The notes below the pieces were generated by a model. The model was not told the DNA's origin, did not search any database, and saw nothing but the letters and a program-made list of their open reading frames with translations. From positions 164,926-228,925 of the forward strand of contig JACZJN010000162.1 in the NCBI GenBank assembly GCA_014860565.1: a stretch of DNA of 64,000 bases. Reading direction: 5' to 3'. The stretch comes from Bacteroidota bacterium (GTDB taxonomy: Bacteria; Bacteroidota; Ignavibacteria; SZUA-365). A program made the translations under genes and the position numbers. Below are positions 9,258 to 19,860 of this stretch, one piece after another (positions within the stretch are counted from its first letter, which is position 1; each line of letters begins with the position of its first letter).

Positions 9258-10634
9258 TCATGGAATGATGCCCGCTCGCTGCAACTGTTCGGCGAGCTTG
9301 ATCACCCGAAGATTTTCCCATTCGTACTCTGCGACGGGATCGCTGATGAAATGCAGCATCCCATATGTCGTGGGATTACCGGGAATATATTCCCGGGCCG
9401 TGGCGGCAAGCGAAGCCCATTGCCGCATTCCATCATGGTCGACGTCATGGTACACGCATACGAAGCCGGTCGGCTGCAGCGCAGCTCCATTCGTGAACAG
9501 TGCCAATGGCACCCGAACAGTGAATGTGTAGGTCTGGAATTCCGCGGCATCGGGAACCGTCGTGACAGAGACCGCGTCGCCGAATCGCTTCGCGACAGCT
9601 TCGCCCAGTAGTTCGACAACCGGCGTGCGCATTCCCCCATCTCCCATGATAATGCGAATACCGAATTGTGTCGCCGGTGCGTATGTCTGCGGCGTCCCGT
9701 CCGGACGTATGCGGTTACGTCGGCTGAGATCGAACAAGAGATCAAGATGATCGGCGGAATCGGCCCAGGCATGATACAAAAGGCGGTCGTCGTGCGCGCG
9801 TATTCTGAATGTTACAGTGCTGCTGTCGTACTGTGCCGAACAGAAGATGCTGCAGTCATCAGGACCGTACCATGAACTCCCACCGCTCGCAATCATCAAT
9901 CCGCTCGAATCTCCGATCATGGACCGCATCCCATCGGGGAGACTCAGATCGGCCGGATACACGGGCAAATCGTAATACTTCTGACGGATGAACGTGCGGT
10001 TGCTGTTGCTGCCGTAGTAATGTTCGTCCGCAATCAGGGTTTCGTAAGAAAAGCTGCGTTCATACCCGACGTTGGTCTCCCTGCCGCCAGTGCGCATCCT
10101 GTTGGTAGTCCACTCAGACACACGCCGGAAGGTCCCGTCACCGGCGGTATAACCAGTGATCCGCCACGCATACTCCCCTGTTTTCTCTGTCACGAAGCAG
10201 ACCCCCGCTTCAATAGCGAAACCGACTTCTATGGGCTCGAGAACATAGCGCCGCTGCAGCGTGCGCAGCAAACGGAAACGGGAGCCGTCATTCAGGAAAA
10301 AATAAACGTCCATTGATTTTCGCGCCGCTCCGTCGTGCATGGCGGAGAGAACGACATCCATGCCATCGTCGCCTGAGTATTCGCCAATGTCGAAGCCAAA
10401 GATTTTGCACTTCGGTGGGAGATTTGATAGTATGGTGGCGATTTTCTCCGGCGAAAAGATCGGGCTCAGGGCCTGTGCGAAACCGGCAAATTCCAGACTG
10501 TCGGATGCCACCACGGTTGCTCTCGATTCGTGCCGTCCCCGAAATTGATCACCGCGTACCTCCAGGAACATCCCCTGCAGGAGCAAAAAAGACAAGCCTG
10601 CAATAACGATCTGTATGACAATCCGAATGCGCAT
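9258..10634 (-). CDS. Secreted hypothetical protein, possible CBM9/DOMON-like C-terminal domain
   Basis: Signal peptide MRIRIVIQIVIAGLSFLLLQGMFLEVRG; later TVTFRIRAHDDRLLYHAWADSADHLDLLFDLSRRNR…TYTFTVRVPLALF (beta-rich). ORF opens at 10661 but the Met at 10634 starts the signal peptide. Confidence 0.6.
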   Translation of the reverse strand: MRIRIVIQIVIAGLSFLLLQGMFLEVRGDQFRGRHESRATVVASDSLEFAGFAQALSPIFSPEKIATILSNLPPKCKIFGFDIGEYSGDDGMDVVLSAMHDGAARKSMDVYFFLNDGSRFRLLRTLQRRYVLEPIEVGFAIEAGVCFVTEKTGEYAWRITGYTAGDGTFRRVSEWTTNRMRTGGRETNVGYERSFSYETLIADEHYYGSNSNRTFIRQKYYDLPVYPADLSLPDGMRSMIGDSSGLMIASGGSSWYGPDDCSIFCSAQYDSSTVTFRIRAHDDRLLYHAWADSADHLDLLFDLSRRNRIRPDGTPQTYAPATQFGIRIIMGDGGMRTPVVELLGEAVAKRFGDAVSVTTVPDAAEFQTYTFTVRVPLALFTNGAALQPTGFVCVYHDVDHDGMRQWASLAATAREYIPGNPTTYGMLHFISDPVAEYEWENLRVIKLAEQLQRAGIIP

Positions 10635-12057
10635 GAAACTCCGTCTGATAGTAGTCGCCATTCTTCTCCTTCCTCTGTCGCCTGTTTCCGCACAGCAGGC
10701 ACAGGCACTTTCCGCACTCAGGAAAGCGATCAGTGAACAACTTGAAGGACCGCTTTTCCTCCGTTCTCTGGCGGCAATCGAGGTCGCCGACGCGTCCAGC
10801 GGAACCGTACTTTTCGCGCAAAACGAATCGCTGCTTCTGCGGCCGGCTTCAAACGCGAAACTCCTGACCTCCGCTGCCGCTGTCCTCGGACTTCCGCAGG
10901 ACTTCCATTTCGAAACCCGGCTTGCAGCCAGGGACTCCGCAATGAGAACGCTCGTCTGTCTCGGTGGCGGGGATCCTCTCTTCAGCGAACAAGATATTCA
11001 AAAACTCGGGGAAATCGCACAACGCGCGGGAGTCAACCGAATTGACACCCTTCTGCTCGACGGCTTCCTGTTCGGCGACGATTACTTCGGTACCGGATGG
11101 ATGTGGGACGACGAAGCGGATCCGTTCATGCCCTACGTCAGCGCATTTTCCATCAACAGCAATACTGTTACAATCCGCGCGAAGAAATCGACGGTATCCG
11201 TTACAGGATATGATGTTACATGCGATCCTTCAAGCGATGTCTTCCAGATTTATCACATCGACGACCAGAAATCCGGCACAAGTTTCCGAATCGAGCGGAT
11301 TCCGAGAAGCAATGAATTCAGAATACAGGGCAAGCTCCGCAACGGGAAAAGCGAGACAGAAAAATTCAGTATTTGGCGGCCACAGGAATTGGTTGCATCG
11401 CTTTTTCTTGACGAACTTCGACGTCGGGGAATTACTGGAGACAGTGTCGTGCTGCGCTTCGAGGAGAGCCCCGCTTCCCTGCTGCCGCTCGGGAGCGTCC
11501 GTCGTCCCCTTGACGAGGTGCTTGCGGTTATGAACAAGGAAAGTGATAATCTCTGCGCCGAGGCGGTTCTACGCGCATTGAGTTTCGGCACTGGGCGCAA
11601 ACACACTGCAGTCACAGCCAATGATGGTCTTTCGGCGTTGACTTCCATTTTGGCGCGGAACGGCATCACAACCGATGATATTGCGCTGCGTGATGGATCA
11701 GGGATTTCGTTTTACAACCTTGTCACGGCTGCCGCGCTTGGAAAAGTACTTCGTGCGATTGCTGCTTCGTCACAGTATGACCGGTATCGCACATCCCTCG
11801 CCATTGCCGGTGTCGACGGAACGCTTCGTGGCCGAATGGCCGGTCAGCCCACGTCACGATATTTCCGGGGTAAAACGGGGACAGTGCGCGGAGTAAGCGC
11901 ACTGTCTGGATATGTTCAGGCGCCCGGTGGGCGCCTGTTGACGGTCGTCATGTTGATGCAGAATTTTATCGGAAAACCTGCTCCCTATCGTGAAGTGCAG
12001 GATCGCCTTGTGAAGCTCTGTATTGAGTACAGCGCTTCGGCTACACAGACTCGATAA
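10633..12057 (+). CDS. dacB: D-alanyl-D-alanine carboxypeptidase/endopeptidase (PBP4, DacB family)
   Basis: Signal peptide MKLRLIVVAILLLPLSPVSAQQ; SNAKLLTS (SxxK), SDN (SxN), KTGTVRGVSALSGYV (KTG). ORF opens at 10615. Confidence 0.9.
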   Translation: MKLRLIVVAILLLPLSPVSAQQAQALSALRKAISEQLEGPLFLRSLAAIEVADASSGTVLFAQNESLLLRPASNAKLLTSAAAVLGLPQDFHFETRLAARDSAMRTLVCLGGGDPLFSEQDIQKLGEIAQRAGVNRIDTLLLDGFLFGDDYFGTGWMWDDEADPFMPYVSAFSINSNTVTIRAKKSTVSVTGYDVTCDPSSDVFQIYHIDDQKSGTSFRIERIPRSNEFRIQGKLRNGKSETEKFSIWRPQELVASLFLDELRRRGITGDSVVLRFEESPASLLPLGSVRRPLDEVLAVMNKESDNLCAEAVLRALSFGTGRKHTAVTANDGLSALTSILARNGITTDDIALRDGSGISFYNLVTAAALGKVLRAIAASSQYDRYRTSLAIAGVDGTLRGRMAGQPTSRYFRGKTGTVRGVSALSGYVQAPGGRLLTVVMLMQNFIGKPAPYREVQDRLVKLCIEYSASATQTR

Positions 12058-12343
12058 GGGTCTTGTATTCCGTTTTGCCGTCCTTGATGAACTCGTCGAC
12101 AATACGGTTGATCAACTGTTCGGTGATCTCATCCGCATCGTCCTCAAGTGCATCGTACTCCTCAAGGGAATCGCAAAAATAGACCTCGTTAAACGTATTG
12201 GGCCGCGTCTTGCTTTCAAACACGGAATATTTTTTCCCGCGTTCGTTGGTGAGGTAGTTTTTAAGCTCCCGGACGGTTTCCAGGTATTCTTCTCGCTTCT
12301 CCTCGATAATCGGATAGGAGATTGAAAAAATCACTGTGGGCAT
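12041..12343 (-). CDS. Conserved-looking small protein, possible antibiotic-biosynthesis-monooxygenase-like (dimeric alpha/beta) fold
   Basis: 100 aa; MPTVIFSISYPIIEEKREEYLETVRELKNYL…NTFNEVYFCDSLEEYDALEDD; 3' end overlaps dacB by 17 bp. Confidence 0.55.
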   Translation of the reverse strand: MPTVIFSISYPIIEEKREEYLETVRELKNYLTNERGKKYSVFESKTRPNTFNEVYFCDSLEEYDALEDDADEITEQLINRIVDEFIKDGKTEYKTLIESV

Positions 12344-12445
12344 TTAGGTCTCCATGTGAACTAGTGGGAAAAATCCTGGATGACGAGACACCGTTCCGCC
12401 GCACAGCAAGAAACCCGCTATGCGGCGTCACGTTTCATCAGCCTG

Positions 12446-14641
12446 TCAGCGGCTGCGGCGGTCTCCGCCACGTCCACCGCGGTCTCGGTCTCGTCCACCG
12501 CGATCTCGGTCTCGTCCGCCACGGTCGCTCGGACGCGGTTCCGGCTCAACATATCCTTCGGGCGGTTCCATGAGCGCCTTGCGGCTAAGCACGAGCTTTC
12601 CGTTGTCTTCGACGCGAAGCAGCTTCACTGTCACGACATCGCCGACCTTCAGCACCTCTTCAACGGTGTTGAGACGGCGGAAGTCGATCTGGGAAATATG
12701 CAGCAACCCTTCCTTACCTGGAAGAATCTCCACGAAGGCGCCGAATTCCGCGATACGCTTGACGGGGCCGGTATAAATTTCACCGGCTTCCGGCATCTGC
12801 GTAATGCGGCGGATAAGATCGACGGCCTTTTCGCTTGCTTCTGAATTCACGGACGCAATGATGATGCGACCATCGTCTTCGATGTTGATTTCCGCTCCGC
12901 TCTCCGCGACGATTGCCTTGATGTTCTTTCCGCCCGGTCCGATGACCGCGCCGATAAGATCGACAGGGATATAGATTGTTGTGAGGCGCGGCGCGTAGCG
13001 GGAAAGATCCGGACGCGTTTCGCCGATCCCCTCTTTCATTTTCTCGAGAATATGCATGCGGCCGTCACGTGCCTGCTGAAGGGCGCGTTCCATGATTTCA
13101 AAGCTGATACCTTTGATCTTGATATCCATCTGGTAGGATGTGATACCGTCCTCGGTACCCGCCACCTTGAAGTCCATGTCACCGAGATGATCCTCGTTAC
13201 CAAGAATGTCGGTGAGCACCGCGACCTGGTCGCCTTCCTTGATAAGGCCCATGGCAACACCGGCGACCGCTTTCTTGATAGGCACACCGGCATCCATCAG
13301 CGCCATGGATCCAGAACAGACGGTCGCCATGGAAGACGAGCCATTCGATTCGAGGATGTCGCACAGCAGGCGAATGGTATACGGGAAATCCTCATCGGAG
13401 GGCAGCATGTTTTTCAGTGCGCGCTCCGCGAGATTTCCGTGGCCGATTTCGCGGCGGCTGGTGAAACCGAAGCGGCCCACCTCGCCTACCGAAAATGGCG
13501 GGAAATTGTAGTGCAGCATGAAGCGCTTGCGGAACTCGTCCTGCAGTCCGTCGATGATCTGTTCGTCGGATTTTGTTCCGAGCGTACAGCTCATCAGCGC
13601 CTGTGTTTCGCCGCGGGTAAACAACGCGGAGCCGTGGGCGCGCGGGAGGACGGATACTTCGCAGGTGATGGGACGAACGTCCGTCAAGCCGCGGCCGTCA
13701 AGACGCTGCCCTTTCTCGAGAATCGTGCGACGCATCGCATCCTTTTCGAAATCGTGGACCAGGTTCTTGATGGCGCCTTCCTGCTCGGGATAATCCTCGG
13801 CAAGAGCTTCGGCGACTTCCGTGTACAACGCCTTGGTCGTGCTGGCACGCTCTTCCTTGGCAAGAACGGTGCCTGCCAATTCCATCAACCGATCGTAACA
13901 CAGTGTGCGCACGCGGTCGGAAAGTCCTTCGGCGAGTTCCGGTTTGACAACATCCATACGGGGCTTGCCTGCCTCGGCAGCAAATTCGCCGATGCCTTTG
14001 CAGATCTGGGCGATGTAGGCGTGTCCGAATTTGAGGGCCTCAAGCATGTCGAGTTCGCTGATTTCATGCGACTCGCCTTCGACCATGAGAATGGAATCCT
14101 CGGTACCGGCAAGCACAACCTCGAGATCGGCTTCTTTCAACTGGCTGAAGGTCGGGTTGATGACGAACTCACCGCGGACGCGCGCGACGCGCACTTCGGC
14201 GATGGGTCCTTCAAACGGGGCGCCTGCGATCATCAACGCGGCCGAGGCCGCGGTGGCTGCAAGCACGTCGCCGTCATTCTCCTGATCGGAGGAATAAACG
14301 GAGGCCACGATCTGCACTTCGTTGCGGTAATTATCCGCGAACATGGGACGGATCGGACGATCGATGAGCCTGGCGGAAAGCACCTCCTTTTCCGAGGGCT
14401 TGCCCTCGCGCTTGAAGAAACCACCAGGGATTTTTCCGGCAGCGGAGGTTTTCTCACGGTACTCGCAGCTGAGTGGGAAGAAGTCGATGCCTTCCCTTGG
14501 TGTATCCGCAAGCACAACGGTCGCAAGGACCATAGTGTCGCCGAGGGTGATCATAACCGCACCGCTGGCCTGGCGCGCGAAGCGGCCCGTTTCCAGCGTC
14601 AGCGTTCTTCCGCCGAGGTCTATTTCTTTTTTCTTCATCAT
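12446..14641 (-). CDS. pnp: Polyribonucleotide nucleotidyltransferase (PNPase)
   Basis: 731 aa; RETGRFARQASGAVMITLGDT-type N-terminus, FFKREGKPSEKEVLSARLIDRPIRPMF, KH (IGAVIGPGGKNIKAI) and S1 (GPVKRIAEFGAFVEILPGKEGLLHISQI). Confidence 0.98.
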   Translation of the reverse strand: MMKKKEIDLGGRTLTLETGRFARQASGAVMITLGDTMVLATVVLADTPREGIDFFPLSCEYREKTSAAGKIPGGFFKREGKPSEKEVLSARLIDRPIRPMFADNYRNEVQIVASVYSSDQENDGDVLAATAASAALMIAGAPFEGPIAEVRVARVRGEFVINPTFSQLKEADLEVVLAGTEDSILMVEGESHEISELDMLEALKFGHAYIAQICKGIGEFAAEAGKPRMDVVKPELAEGLSDRVRTLCYDRLMELAGTVLAKEERASTTKALYTEVAEALAEDYPEQEGAIKNLVHDFEKDAMRRTILEKGQRLDGRGLTDVRPITCEVSVLPRAHGSALFTRGETQALMSCTLGTKSDEQIIDGLQDEFRKRFMLHYNFPPFSVGEVGRFGFTSRREIGHGNLAERALKNMLPSDEDFPYTIRLLCDILESNGSSSMATVCSGSMALMDAGVPIKKAVAGVAMGLIKEGDQVAVLTDILGNEDHLGDMDFKVAGTEDGITSYQMDIKIKGISFEIMERALQQARDGRMHILEKMKEGIGETRPDLSRYAPRLTTIYIPVDLIGAVIGPGGKNIKAIVAESGAEINIEDDGRIIIASVNSEASEKAVDLIRRITQMPEAGEIYTGPVKRIAEFGAFVEILPGKEGLLHISQIDFRRLNTVEEVLKVGDVVTVKLLRVEDNGKLVLSRKALMEPPEGYVEPEPRPSDRGGRDRDRGGRDRDRGGRGGDRRSR
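12472..12534 (-). repeat. Three 21-bp tandem repeats encoding the Arg/Asp/Gly tail of PNPase
   Basis: + strand units GTCCACCGCGGTCTCGGTCTC / GTCCACCGCGATCTCGGTCTC / GTCCGCCACGGTCGCTCGGAC; protein …DRGGRDRDRGGRDRDRGGRGGDRRSR. Confidence 0.8.
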
Positions 14642-14694
14642 ATCCTTGTTCTCTTTTGGGAATTATCCCTTGATTTGTCGTTTCGACAGCGCGA

Positions 14695-14964
14695 TTATTT
14701 GCGCAGCTCGAGGTCCTTGACGATGGAGCGGTAGCGCGTGATATCAACCTTCTGCAGGTATGCGAGAAGACGACGGCGCTTACCGACCATTTTCAGAAGA
14801 CCACGACGACTGTGATGATCTTTCTTGTTCTGGTCGAAATGGGGTGAAAGCCCATTGATGGTTTCGGTGAGAATGGCGATCTGGACTTCGGCCTTTCCGC
14901 TGTCCTTCTCATTGCCACCGAATTTCTTGATGAGTTCCTGCTTGCGTTCGCTTGTCAGAGGCAT
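14695..14964 (-). CDS. rpsO: 30S ribosomal protein S15
   Basis: 89 aa; [48 protein letters not shown]. Confidence 0.98.
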   Translation of the reverse strand: MPLTSERKQELIKKFGGNEKDSGKAEVQIAILTETINGLSPHFDQNKKDHHSRRGLLKMVGKRRRLLAYLQKVDITRYRSIVKDLELRK

Positions 14965-14994
14965 GGTATTGCTCCTTGTAGTACCAGTTATGCG

Positions 14995-15948
14995 TTAATC
15001 GTTGATTCTGTTTTTTTCTCGTTTGAAATACGCGAGCGCGATTTCGGTGTCGGATTGTATCTGTGCCGCAAGCTGCGTGGAACTGTCGAAACGGATCTCC
15101 TCACGGAGACGTTCGAGCAATTCCACTTGCATGTGCATTCCGTACAAATCGCCGGAAAAAGTAAAAATATGAACTTCCAGCGAAATATGCATCTGTTCTG
15201 AAACCGTCGGCCTGCGGCCGATATTCATGATCGCATCGTAGCTCTGTCCGTTGCATCGGACACGTACGATGTACACGCCGTTGCTCGGCAGCAGCTTGTC
15301 CGAGGTCCGCAGTTCTAAATTCGCCGTCGGAAAGCCGAGGCGTGTACCGAGACCTTCGCCGCGTACGACTATTCCCGAAAGGCTGTAGGGCCTCCCAAGA
15401 AAATCCCACGCTTTGCCGACATTGCCCTGGCCGAGCACATTGCGGATTGCTGTACTGCTGACTTTCACACCGTTCATCAGAAGTTCGCTCACCACCGTCA
15501 CACCGACGCCATGGGATTCTCCGAGCTGCTTCAACGCCTCCGCATTCCCTGCGCGGCCTTTGCCGAACGCATGGTCCACACCGACCACCACCCGGGTTGC
15601 GTGCAGGCGGCGGACGATATATTCCTGGAAAAACGTCGATGCATCGAGCACCGAAAGATCTCGCGTAAAAGGGAGCACGATGCATGCATCGAGCTCGGTT
15701 TCCTGAAGAAGGGCGAGCCGCTCCTCCACCGAAGTCAGCAGATACGTCGGGTCGCCTTTTCTGCCGATGACCTCTCTCGGATGAGGATCGAATGTCATCA
15801 GCACCGCCCTGCCGCCGATTTCTTCGGCGGTCGATACAGTCCGCTCGATAATACGGCGGTGGCCAAGATGCACACCGTCGAACGTCCCGAGGGTCAGTGA
15901 CACCGGGCGTCCGTGGGGAAACGCGTCAAGACTGCGGAAGACCTGCAC
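14995..15948 (-). CDS. ribF: Bifunctional riboflavin kinase/FAD synthetase
   Basis: VSLTLGTFDGVHLGHRRII, GVDHAFGKGRAG, SSTAIRNVLGQGNVGKAWDFLGRPYSLSGIVVRGEGLGTRLGFPTANLE. ATG at 15972 is possible, but GTG at 15948 has AGGAG 7 nt upstream. Confidence 0.95.
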   Translation of the reverse strand: MQVFRSLDAFPHGRPVSLTLGTFDGVHLGHRRIIERTVSTAEEIGGRAVLMTFDPHPREVIGRKGDPTYLLTSVEERLALLQETELDACIVLPFTRDLSVLDASTFFQEYIVRRLHATRVVVGVDHAFGKGRAGNAEALKQLGESHGVGVTVVSELLMNGVKVSSTAIRNVLGQGNVGKAWDFLGRPYSLSGIVVRGEGLGTRLGFPTANLELRTSDKLLPSNGVYIVRVRCNGQSYDAIMNIGRRPTVSEQMHISLEVHIFTFSGDLYGMHMQVELLERLREEIRFDSSTQLAAQIQSDTEIALAYFKREKNRIND

Positions 15949-16681
15949 GCGTTTGCTCCTGTGTCCGTTCACGAAGCAGTCCGAGCGCGGATGCTTCCTG
16001 TACGATCTGTTCTATGCTCCATGCTTCCGCTGCGGCGAATTCTCCGATGAACGTGCGCCGCAGTTCCGTCAGATACGCACCGCAGCCGAGTTGCTGACCG
16101 AGATCATGTGCAAGGGTGCGTACGTAGGTGCCTTTCGAGCAATGCACTTCGAAGGTGACATCGGGAAGCGAAACCGTAGCAATCGTGAATGCATCGATTG
16201 TGACCGATCGCGGCTGCCGCTCCACTTCCACACCTTTACGCGCAAGTTTGTAGAGCCGCTGGCCATCGACCTTCACAGCGGAGTACATCGGGGGGAGCTG
16301 CTCAATCACTCCCGTGAAAGATGCAACGGCATTGCGAATGCGTTCCTCGTCAATCTCCCCGATCGGCCTCAGGTCCGTAGGTTCCGTTTCCGCGTCGTAG
16401 CTCGGGGTTACTGCGCCGAGGCGCAAGCTGCCCTCGTATATCTTTCCAAGTGCCTGGAACGCGTCAATCTTTTTGGTCAAATGAGATGAGCAGAGAATCA
16501 GCAGGCCGGTCGCCATCGGATCGAGTGTGCCGGCATGTCCGACCTTTTTTACGCGAAGAGCAGAACGGACCTTCTTGACGACGTCAAACGAGGTCCAGCT
16601 CTTTGGCTTGTCCACAAGCAGCACACCGCCGCTGGGGGAACGAAACTGCTCGATGGTATTGAAACCTTGCGGCTGCGTCAA
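15926..16681 (-). CDS. truB: tRNA pseudouridine(55) synthase
   Basis: 251 aa; [59 protein letters not shown]. Confidence 0.97.
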   Translation of the reverse strand: MTQPQGFNTIEQFRSPSGGVLLVDKPKSWTSFDVVKKVRSALRVKKVGHAGTLDPMATGLLILCSSHLTKKIDAFQALGKIYEGSLRLGAVTPSYDAETEPTDLRPIGEIDEERIRNAVASFTGVIEQLPPMYSAVKVDGQRLYKLARKGVEVERQPRSVTIDAFTIATVSLPDVTFEVHCSKGTYVRTLAHDLGQQLGCGAYLTELRRTFIGEFAAAEAWSIEQIVQEASALGLLRERTQEQTRAGLPQS

Positions 16682-17031
16682 CGCCCCTGCTCGTCCTCGT
16701 GAATTTGTCGGATCAACTCTTCGATGCGCTCGACCTTCTCAAGTGTCTGATCGATATAGAAACGAAGTTCCGGAGTGAATTTCAGCCGTACTGCACGACC
16801 GACGCCCATGCGTAATTCCTTCAAATTCGCTTCCAGGAACTCCATCACCTGTTCGTTTGATTTTCCGGAACGGAAATGGCTGATGTATATCTTTGCCAGA
16901 CGCAGGTCAGGCGTGACAATGACCTCGGTCACCGTGAGCAAACCGTAGCCCGCCGTCTCGATGCGGGTGGTCAGCGCCTCGCTGATCTCATGTTTGATAA
17001 GCTGCGCAACACGCGCGGTACGAATGGACAT
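16678..17031 (-). CDS. rbfA: 30S ribosome-binding factor A
   Basis: 117 aa; [15 protein letters not shown]…[13 protein letters not shown]…[35 protein letters not shown]. Confidence 0.96.
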   Translation of the reverse strand: MSIRTARVAQLIKHEISEALTTRIETAGYGLLTVTEVIVTPDLRLAKIYISHFRSGKSNEQVMEFLEANLKELRMGVGRAVRLKFTPELRFYIDQTLEKVERIEELIRQIHEDEQGR

Positions 17032-17034
17032 GCC

Positions 17035-19818
17035 TTATTTCGCCTGATCGAGGGAACGCTTGACTTCGACGGTTTCGAAGGACTCGATGATGTCGCCGAC
17101 CTTGATGTCGTTGTAGCCGACAAGGTTGAGACCGCATTCGAAGCCGCTGTCGACTTCACGCACATCGTCCTTGAAGCGTTTGAGTGAGTCGATACCTCCG
17201 GTAAACATCACGATACCATCTCGGAGCAGACGGATGCGGCTGTTGCGGTGGATCTTGCCGTCCTGCACGTAGCAGCCGGCGATCGTTCCCACCTTTGAGA
17301 TCTTGAAGACCTCGCGCACCAGCACCGTGGCAGTGACTTTCTCCTTGATGTCGGGACGCAGCATTCCTTCAAGAGCGGCGCGGACGTCTTCGATCGCGTC
17401 GTAGATGATTTCATAAAGCCGAATATCCACATCCTCCACCTCGGCGAGTTTGCGCGCGTTGAGGTTGGGACGGACACGGAAGCCGATAATGATGGCATTG
17501 GAAGCACTGGCGAGAAGCACGTCGGACTCGCTGATCGCGCCGACGCTCTTGTGAATGACGTCGATGCGCACTTCCTGGTTGGAGAGCTTGAGCAGCGAAT
17601 CGCTGAGCGCCTCCACCGAACCGTCCACATCGCCCTTGACCACGATCGGCAGATCCTGAACACCGCCGAGCTTGATGTGTGCGGAGATATCGTCGAGCGT
17701 CGTACGGCGGACGCGGCGGAAATCGGATTCGCGCTTGATCTGCTGGCGATTGGTCGCCACTTCGCGGGCGGTCCGTTCTCCATCGACCACGACGAACGCG
17801 TCGCCTGCCTGAGGTGAGCCGTTGAATCCGAGCACCTGTACAGGAGTGGCAGGTGGAGCGTTTTCAACACGGTTGCCACGCTCGTCGAGCAGTGCGCGCA
17901 CCTTGCCAAATTCGTTCCCCGCGACAAAGGTATCACCGACCTTGAGCGTACCCTTCTGCACGAGCACCGTGGCAACGATGCCCTTGCCCTTGTCGAGCTC
18001 GGATTCGATGACGGTGCCGCGCGCCTCGCGTTCGGCATTTGCTTTCAGATCGAGTATATCGGCCTCGAGCAGAATGCGCTCGAGCAGTTCTTCAATGTTC
18101 GTTCCGGCTTTCGCGGAAATAGGTACGCAGCCAACCCTTCCGCCCCATTCCTCTACGAGGAGGCCGCGGTCTGCCAGCTGCTGCTTGATCTTGTCCGGAT
18201 TGGCCTCCGGCTTATCCATCTTGTTGATGGCGACAACGATCGGCACCTTGGCTGCCTGGGCGTGACTGATGGCCTCGACCGTCTGGGGCATGACACTGTC
18301 GTCGGCCGCAACCACGAGCACCACGATATCGGTCACCTGCGCACCGCGTGCACGCATGGCAGTAAATGCCTCGTGACCAGGAGTATCGAGGAAGCTGATC
18401 TTGCGTTGATTCTCCAGGGTCACGGTGTATGCGCCGATGTGCTGCGTGATACCGCCGCTTTCTCCCGCCACGACATTGGTTTTACGGATGAAATCAAGAA
18501 GCTTGGTTTTTCCGTGATCGACGTGACCCATGATGGTGACAATCGGGGGACGCGTGGTCAGCGTTTCATCATCATCGTCGAAGTCGGTCAGTTCGTCGTC
18601 GACGTATTCTTCATGCTTCTGTACATCAAAGCCGAACTCCGAGGCCACCAGCTCAATCGTTTCCATGTCGAGGCGCTGATTGATTGAAGCCATCACGCCG
18701 AGGCCGATCAGGGAGGCGATCACTTCGTTGACACCGACGTTCATGAAGCCCGCGATTTCACTCACCGTTGCATACTCGTAGATGCGGAGAATCTGCTTCT
18801 CGCGCTCCATCTGCTCGTTCTCGCGTATCTGCTCTTCCTCACGGCGAGCACGTTTGCGCTTGCGAATGGCAGAACGCTGCGAAACCGGTCCGAGATCCGA
18901 CATCGAGGCGATGGTCTTTTTGATGGCACTGGCGACTTCCGCCTGATCCACCTCGCGTGGACGTCCTTTTTTCGCTCGCTTTTTCCTGGCCTCTGCCTCT
19001 GCAGAATCCTCGACGGTCCCGGGTTTGACAACCTTCTTTTTCTTTTTCTTCTTGCGCCGGAGAGCGTCAGCGTCGCTGGTGGCTGTGGTCCCCTTTTCGT
19101 CTTTCTTTGGTTTGTCGGTGGGAGCCTCTTCGAGATTGATCTTGCCCATGACCGTCAAACCGCGCATCTTCGGCATGCTCGCCTCGATGCTGACGTCTAT
19201 ATCTTCTTTTTTTGCTTTCTTGCGAGGTTCTTTTTTTGCTTCCGCATCGGCATCAGGAGCGGGCGCGATTGCCTCCGCCGCAACATCTTCAACCTTTTCG
19301 GCTGCCTCCTCTACCGCAGGGGCGATTTCAGCTTCTACAGCTTCAGACTCCTCTTTGGGAACAGGTGAAAGCTCAGGCGTTTCTGCGACTACTTCCTCAA
19401 TTTCCGCGGCAGTTTCTTCAACTGCTTCGGCAGGTTCCACCGCTTCTTCGGCAACCACCTCGATAGAGGTTTCCTCAACGGGTACTTCCTCGACGACCGG
19501 TTCTTCCACGGGGACGACCACCGGTTTTTCAGGAACCGAGACCTCAGGCATATCGTCGTCTGTGAATTCGTCGCCACGCCGTTTGCGATCGACCTCGTCG
19601 AATTCCTTCCGTCTCCGGGCATGGCGCTCGGCGTCGATCTTCTCTTTCTTGTAATGCTTCTCTATGAGTTCAAGCATCTCCTCATCGATGATTGACATGT
19701 GGTTTTTGACCGCATACCCCTTCTTGGTCAAAAACTCCGTCAAGGTGTCGTGAGAAAGATTGAACTCTTTCGCAACCTTATAGAGCCGCGTTTTACTCGT
19801 TTTATCCGTAACTGCCAT
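17035..19818 (-). CDS. infB: Translation initiation factor IF-2
   Basis: 927 aa; [37 protein letters not shown]; acidic/Ala-rich N-terminal linker. Confidence 0.98.
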   Translation of the reverse strand: MAVTDKTSKTRLYKVAKEFNLSHDTLTEFLTKKGYAVKNHMSIIDEEMLELIEKHYKKEKIDAERHARRRKEFDEVDRKRRGDEFTDDDMPEVSVPEKPVVVPVEEPVVEEVPVEETSIEVVAEEAVEPAEAVEETAAEIEEVVAETPELSPVPKEESEAVEAEIAPAVEEAAEKVEDVAAEAIAPAPDADAEAKKEPRKKAKKEDIDVSIEASMPKMRGLTVMGKINLEEAPTDKPKKDEKGTTATSDADALRRKKKKKKKVVKPGTVEDSAEAEARKKRAKKGRPREVDQAEVASAIKKTIASMSDLGPVSQRSAIRKRKRARREEEQIRENEQMEREKQILRIYEYATVSEIAGFMNVGVNEVIASLIGLGVMASINQRLDMETIELVASEFGFDVQKHEEYVDDELTDFDDDDETLTTRPPIVTIMGHVDHGKTKLLDFIRKTNVVAGESGGITQHIGAYTVTLENQRKISFLDTPGHEAFTAMRARGAQVTDIVVLVVAADDSVMPQTVEAISHAQAAKVPIVVAINKMDKPEANPDKIKQQLADRGLLVEEWGGRVGCVPISAKAGTNIEELLERILLEADILDLKANAEREARGTVIESELDKGKGIVATVLVQKGTLKVGDTFVAGNEFGKVRALLDERGNRVENAPPATPVQVLGFNGSPQAGDAFVVVDGERTAREVATNRQQIKRESDFRRVRRTTLDDISAHIKLGGVQDLPIVVKGDVDGSVEALSDSLLKLSNQEVRIDVIHKSVGAISESDVLLASASNAIIIGFRVRPNLNARKLAEVEDVDIRLYEIIYDAIEDVRAALEGMLRPDIKEKVTATVLVREVFKISKVGTIAGCYVQDGKIHRNSRIRLLRDGIVMFTGGIDSLKRFKDDVREVDSGFECGLNLVGYNDIKVGDIIESFETVEVKRSLDQAK

Positions 19819-19860
19819 TTCGCCGGTATTGCGTTAAGAAAAATGATATTGAAAGAGGAG

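Noticed and set aside
13052-14734. 560-aa plus-strand ORF
   Set aside because: Antisense to pnp, which is unambiguous on the minus strand.
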